Of a DNA stretch of 64,000 nt, positions 59,117 to 64,000 are shown in pieces. The stretch is from contig BPQB01000111.1 of NCBI GenBank assembly GCA_019973155.2, positions 1 through 64,000 on the forward strand. Direction: 5' to 3'. Position numbers and translations under genes: made by a program. Numbering within the stretch: the stretch's first letter is position 1; the number at the start of each line of letters is the position of its first letter. Below the pieces are notes generated by a model. The model made no database searches. It saw nothing but the letters and a program-made list of their open reading frames with translations, and was not told the origin of the DNA. Source of the stretch: Phanerochaete sordida. Lineage: Eukaryota; Basidiomycota; Agaricomycetes; Polyporales; Phanerochaetaceae.

Positions 59117-60112
59117 TATGCCATGGAGCAAAGAGCAAACGCGACGTGCGTCCAGCTGTCCATCCATTTATACAGCCCGTTCCCGATGCTTGACCGCCTA
59201 GCGAGCATCCAATGACTATGACATCGAAACGCACGTTTCTCTTGTCATTCGAAGGCCACCTCGGCATTCGGTCAGCGCGAGACAGCGTTCGAGGGTCATG
59301 TCCGTCAGCAGTACGGAAGGGACGCGGTTGTGCCTCAAGGAACTCAGGGAAGCATACGCGCGGGAGACGGGCAGCGACGAAAGGAAAGCAAGGCGACTGT
59401 TGTGAGAAGGTTGCATGAGTGTGGGGACCATGAAGCCAAGAGAAGCACTCACTGAACTGAGAATCGTGTTCGCTCTCAGCAAATTGACTATGCAGTGGAG
59501 CATCCTCAGCGTCGTTCGTGTTCATTGGGCCCGAACAGTGGGAAGTAGAGCCCGAGAGTACGGCAGCGAGAGCGAAGATATTAAGTCCCCGTGTCCGTCT
59601 TGCAGAGAGCTATACGACCTAGTGTGACATTGAAAAGCACTCAAATAAGGGTTATCCCTTGAAGTATCGACAGTCGCCCGTTGTTGTCCGCGAAGAAATA
59701 GTCATGGTGGTAGTGGACAACGAGGTAAAGGATCAACCGAACGAACGCCGCCATAATTGTTCCCGGGACTTCGGGCCGCTGCTTGCCGGCTCATTCTTAA
59801 CTTCAGCTTGTACTTCGACGACGGACGTTTCTGTCTTATGGGCGACGAATACGCTATGCCTATCCTGCTTTATACCAAAATACAATAAGCGTTTCTGGGC
59901 GCAGCATGGGGAAAGGCTCCAAATGAAATAAAATGGACAAATTTTAATACGTTTTAAGTCAGTACGCGCAGCAACTTGGCAGCAACGGCGAAAGATAAAA
60001 CACGATTTTTGCACTGCAGGGCGGTCTGTTCAAATTATCTGCAGAGCCAATAAACGACAGTTTACATGCAATCAGTCTGTGAGTAGTCTAGACCTTCGTT
60101 CAGAGTGGCAAA
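59117..60112. other. Spacer between P450 copies 3 and 4
   Basis: 996 bases, the longest spacer of the array and AT-rich from about 59.8 kb. Short open frames exist on both strands, but none shows P450 sequence or another family. A TATA-like box for copy 3 is at 59166-59172. Confidence 0.45.
59166..59172 (-). promoter_or_regulatory. TATA box of P450 copy 3
   Basis: TATAAAT on the minus strand, about 50 bases upstream of the ATG at 59116, the same spacing as in copies 2 and 4. Confidence 0.55.
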
Positions 60113-62166
60113 TTAAATTCGAGCAGACTTCCTCTCCTTGAAGAGCACTCGTGCCTCAGGATCGGGGCTGATGGTCAAGGCGACGTGCACATTCTTCGGA
60201 CGGACTCCCTCCCTCTCGAACTTGACGTCGTAGCTGGCGATGACGTAAGCCATCATAATCTTGAGCTCGTTGGCTGCAAAGAAGCGTCCAGGGCTAGATG
60301 GGGAGCGCCGTGAGTATATACCGACGAGAAGAATTTTTGTAGGCTTACCAAGCATGCTTCCCGTGCCCCCAAGCAACGTACGTAGTGGACGTGGTGATAA
60401 ACTGGTGCCTCGAGGCGTCCCCGTCCTGCTTCTTCTCGTTGACATGACGCCAAGGGTTGAAGACCGCAGCGTCCTGGTAGTTCTCTTCATCGAAGTGTGT
60501 GGCGTAGGGAGGTGTTACGACCACTGTGCCCTGTGGAATGACCGTGCCATCGGAAAATGTAAAATTCTTTAGGGCCATACGTCGCACGGAAACTGTTGCA
60601 TCAGGGCCCGAATTTCGTGGTCAGTACGCCAGGGATGAGTGGGGAGGAAGGTGACGCATACAGGGATTGGTACTGTTGTGGCGCAGACTTTCGCGCATGA
60701 AGCTGTCGAGCTTCCACAGCTTGCCCATCGCGGCCTTCGTCCACCCGTCTTCTGCGACGACTGCGTCGACTTCCTCGCGGAGAGGGCCGATGAACTCGGG
60801 ATTCGCGGCCAGGTGGTACAGAGCATGTGTGAAGGTCTACGAGAGGGTCGGAGTCAGCAGAGAGAGCGCCGTTGAGTACGTGGCGCAGGAGGCTCACATT
60901 CGACGATGTGTGTATGGCCGCGAAATTGATCAGGAAGATACCACGGAGAATGTCTTCATGAGGTCCATTCCGCGCCGCGACGGCATCCATGATCCACTGC
61001 AGCATGTCGTCCTGCCGAATCGTCAGCGATCACGTTGCCAGCGGAACGCGGGAGCCGCAGGATAAATACCGGCTTAGCCCAACCATCCCCGAATGCCTGT
61101 GCATCGTCCGTGCGCTGCTGGATGACCGGCCCTAGGTACTGCATGCCCTCCTTGATCCGCGGCTCGACCTGGGTCACCATCTTCGCGACTATGCCCTTCA
61201 GCGCAGAGGGAAACCAGGCAAGTACGTTCCGCGTGCGTCCGACGTCGACGGCGAAGCGCACGAGCAGACTGAGGTAGCCCTGGTTCCGGCCTGTGGGGTC
61301 GTCGGTGAGGACAAGGCAGCGCCGGTCGAGCATGGGCGGAGCGGCTTACAGAGGGGAAGCCCGACGAAGACGCGGTTGCTCGCGCGGGCGACGACGCCTC
61401 GGGCGACCTGCAGCGCATGCACGGGGGTCCAATCTATGGCTTATATTCAGCCGCCGAGCATGATATGCTAATATTTGCTGCGCTGACCTTCGCACTTGGG
61501 CATGAGCTCCTTGAACGACGTGTCTATCTCATCGTAGATGTCAGGGAAGGCCGCGGAGAGGTGTTTGGTGAGTTTATCGCGGATAATTGGGACGTGCCAC
61601 GGGTCCTCGACCATGCCGTTGCCGAAGATGTACGGAGTACCAGTGAGCTAGCGTGCAGTTAGATCTAGATGCGGACGTGATCGTTGTAGGACTTTACCTC
61701 GCCGGCTGCGTGCATGAACGACGTCGTGCCATCGGGCAACCTTTGGAGCTCCTCGAGAAGCTTTCTGCCAGTTACCACCACTACCCAGCGGTCCGGAAAG
61801 GAGACCTTGAACAGCTTGCCCTTGTGCTGCGAAATCGTCAACAGGTAGTCCGTGGAAGACTACGTAGACGGGACTCGAGCTCACTTTGTCGTAACCACGC
61901 TGAAAGACGCCTTTGATATCTCGCAAAAAGAAGTACGCGCCCTTGGATGAAAGCAGTGGGAGACACGAGCTGCTCTCTGTCGGAATGTGACGAAGCTGCA
62001 GGGATCGTTCGATACAGTAACGCAGCTGATGAGGCAGACGACTCACTCTGAAAGCACTGGAAAAGCTCTGCAGTAGCAGCGATAGAACTACACCAGATGT
62101 TAGATAGGTAAGTAGCTTCGTGATATCTCGCAGAGAGAACGAGTCGAAGGTGGAGGCGAAAGACAT
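60113..62166 (-). CDS. Cytochrome P450, array copy 4
   Basis: 512 residues in ten exons: 62166-62047, 61995-61885, 61826-61698, 61647-61488, 61433-61350, 61290-61070, 61011-60898, 60836-60662, 60592-60349 and 60293-60113. The anchor is LTYLTSGVVLSLLLQSF. The I helix reads FAAIHTSSN, the ExxR is FMRESLR, and the heme loop is WGHGKHA|CPGRFFAANE. Exons 4 and 6 are each exactly one codon shorter than in the other copies (160 against 163, and 221 against 224 nt). Both losses keep frame, and the second gives GDGWAKP where others have GDSWSDKP or a similar sequence. The donor of intron 4 is GTCAGC, weaker than usual. Otherwise intact. Confidence 0.88.
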
Positions 62167-62730
62167 TGTGCTGGGGCAAAAGCTTGGAGGTACGTATAGT
62201 GTCTGGCCTTGCGCAGAGTTTATATAGCGCATTTTGACCTTTGAACGCACCCTGTACTGTCACGACTATTATTCCTCTGACGAAGCGTCTGGTAGGAGTT
62301 CCATTGCCATCGTTTGTCCCGTCACTATACAGAGGGCCGGGCTGAACTCGTTGGCAAGAGTGTCGGCGCGCACTGCTTCAGCGTTACATGCCTTGCGAAG
62401 CGAGGCGCAAAAGCTCGCTTACGAAGGTATGCAGGGCGAGCAGCGCCGCTGCCTCCGAGAAGCTGCCACAGCGCCGCAGGCGTGAGACGAATGCATGCGA
62501 AAAGGCGCGAAGGATATGTCTGTGGGAACCGCACATGAGCCGCGGGATCCGAAGATTGAACGAACACACACCTGAGTCAGAAGCTTGATTGACGGCAAGG
62601 TGGACTAGGTTTGCGCGGGCCGTGCACGTATAGTGGAGTTGCTCAGACATAGACTTCAAATCCTATTCTCGAAAGCCGACGTATAGGCTGCTAATTTCAG
62701 CTCGCACAGTACACGGTCATTACATACATC
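62167..62730. other. Spacer between P450 copies 4 and 5
   Basis: 564 bases with no supportable gene apart from the copy 4 promoter. Confidence 0.45.
62219..62226 (-). promoter_or_regulatory. TATA box of P450 copy 4
   Basis: TATATAAA on the minus strand, about 53 bases upstream of the ATG at 62166. Confidence 0.6.
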
Positions 62731-64000
62731 TTAGAGTGGAGCACTGGACTTTCTCTCTCTGAAGAGAACACGAGCTTCGGGATCTGGTGAGATGGTCATG
62801 GCGATATGCACATTCTCCGGGCGGACACCCCCCTTCTCGAGCTTGACGTCGTAGTGTGTGATGACATGTGCCATCATGGCCTTTAGCTCGTTTGCTGCGA
62901 AGAACCGACCAGGGCTGAAGGGCCAGAGTGACGTATGGTCAGGTCAATGTACACGGACGGTCTCTATGCGACGTACCAGGCATGCTTTCCGTGGCCCCAC
63001 CCAATGTATTCTGGCGATGTCGTGATGAACTGGTGCTTCGATGGGTCGCGATCTTGCTCCTTAACGCGAACGTACCGCCACGGGTCGAAGGCAGCAGCAT
63101 TGACGTAGTTTGCTTCGTCAAAGTGCGTGGCAAGCGGCGGCATCACGAGGATAGTCCCCTTGGGAATGAATGTGCCATCGGAGAACGTAAAGGGCCTCAG
63201 AGCCTTTCGTCTGACGGAGACTACCCTGCAGCGTGAGTGTGAGTTGGTAAGAATAGGGAAGAGACAGTGCGCACAAGGATTAATGGGATTGTGCCGCAGG
63301 CTCTCGCGCATGAAGCTATCGAGCTTCCACATTTTCCCCATCGCGGCCTTTGTCCAACCTTCGTATGCAATGACGGTATCAATTTCTTCTCTCAGCGGGG
63401 CGATGAGCTCAGGTCTGGCGGCAAGGTGATAGATTGCATGTGTGAAGCTCTACGTGCGTCGTGTGCAGTCAGTGTGCGGCGCACGAGGTGGATGAGCCAG
63501 ACCTACATTTGAAGTGGTGTGAATGGACACAAAATTCATGAGGAAAACGGTGCGCATAACGTATTTCATGGACTCCTGTCGCTCCAGAACGCCGTCTATG
63601 ATCCATTGAAGCATGTCGTCCTAAGGGCAGGGAGTGTCGTAAATCAGTAAGGCAACGATATTGAGCAGGTGATCTAGCGTACTGGTTTTTCAGCCCAATT
63701 ATCCCCAAATGTACTCATCTGAGCCATCCGCCGCTGGATCTCGGGCCCTAGATATCGCATGCCCTCCTCAATAGCGGGATCGATCTGTGACAAGAGCTTC
63801 GCCGCTATGCCCTTCAGTGCCGTGGGCACCCACACGAGCGTATTCCGAGTCTTCGCAACCTGGACGGTGAGCTGCACCAGAAGATCAAGATAGCCACGTT
63901 CGCGACCTATGCATTCGTAGGTCAACTTCACGCTGCGACCAATGACCATCGTTACTCACAGATGGGAAGTCCGACAAACAGACGGTTGCTGGTGCGGGCG
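62731..64000 (-). CDS. Cytochrome P450, array copy 5 (5' end outside the window)
   Basis: C-terminal 327 residues or so of a fifth copy. Visible exons are 64000-63960 (partial), 63906-63683, 63620-63507, 63449-63275, 63220-62977 and 62914-62731. The complete ones are 224, 114, 175, 244 and 184 nt, matching the other copies. The visible frame opens with RTSNRLFVGLPIC. The I-helix position reads FVSIHTTSN, the ExxR is FMRESLR, the PERF-like segment is FDPWRYV, and the heme loop is WGHGKHA|CPGRFFAANE. The gene is cut by the window edge, not by mutation; the array may continue beyond it. Confidence 0.87.

Overview
The window is nuclear DNA of a filamentous basidiomycete, most likely a wood- or litter-decaying Agaricomycete. 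Almost every gene is cut by introns of 47-77 bases with GTGCGT/GTGAGT/GTACGT-type donors. The gene set includes a CBM1-carrying glucuronoyl esterase (CE15), a GH28 pectinase, salicylate-hydroxylase-type flavin monooxygenases, an MFS exporter and a tandem array of fungal cytochrome P450s. I built the gene models by hand, joining frames at GT/AG sites and checking phase. No database was consulted.

Layout. 1-1.1 kb: no gene. 1.1-12.3 kb is a dense housekeeping block: metallophosphoesterase (-), GON7-like KEOPS subunit (-), METTL16-fold lysine methyltransferase (+), histone H3 (+), two paralogous F-box proteins (-) and the rRNA-processing protein ESF1 (+). 12.3-20.3 kb is gene-poor. It holds one small uncharacterised gene at 13.9-14.4 kb, a perfect 121-bp tandem duplication, a cluster of decayed inverted and direct repeats at 17.0-18.7 kb, and an intact orphan gene at 19.1-19.7 kb. 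20.3-27.3 kb holds two related FAD monooxygenases (one truncated and decayed) around a 19-exon GH28 gene and an RWD-domain gene. 27.3-36.6 kb is a long GC-rich stretch with no gene I can support. 36.7-39.8 kb encodes a PP1 glycogen-targeting subunit (CBM21). 39.8-44.0 kb is again empty. 44.0-51.5 kb holds an MFS transporter, CBM1-CE15, a TatD nuclease and the ubiquitin-L40 fusion. 52.0-64.0 kb is a head-to-tail array of five P450 genes on the minus strand; the fifth runs off the window.

Functionally, GH28 and CE15-CBM1 are secreted plant-cell-wall enzymes. The monooxygenases, P450s and MFS exporter fit oxidation and efflux of aromatic or secondary compounds, but no single biosynthetic cluster with a backbone enzyme is visible. 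The most striking structural theme is microexons. The GH28 gene has seven exons of 5-19 nt, and the 5-nt exon carries the catalytic aspartate codon. The phosphoesterase has a 20-nt exon and the TatD gene a 10-nt exon, both at active-site motifs.
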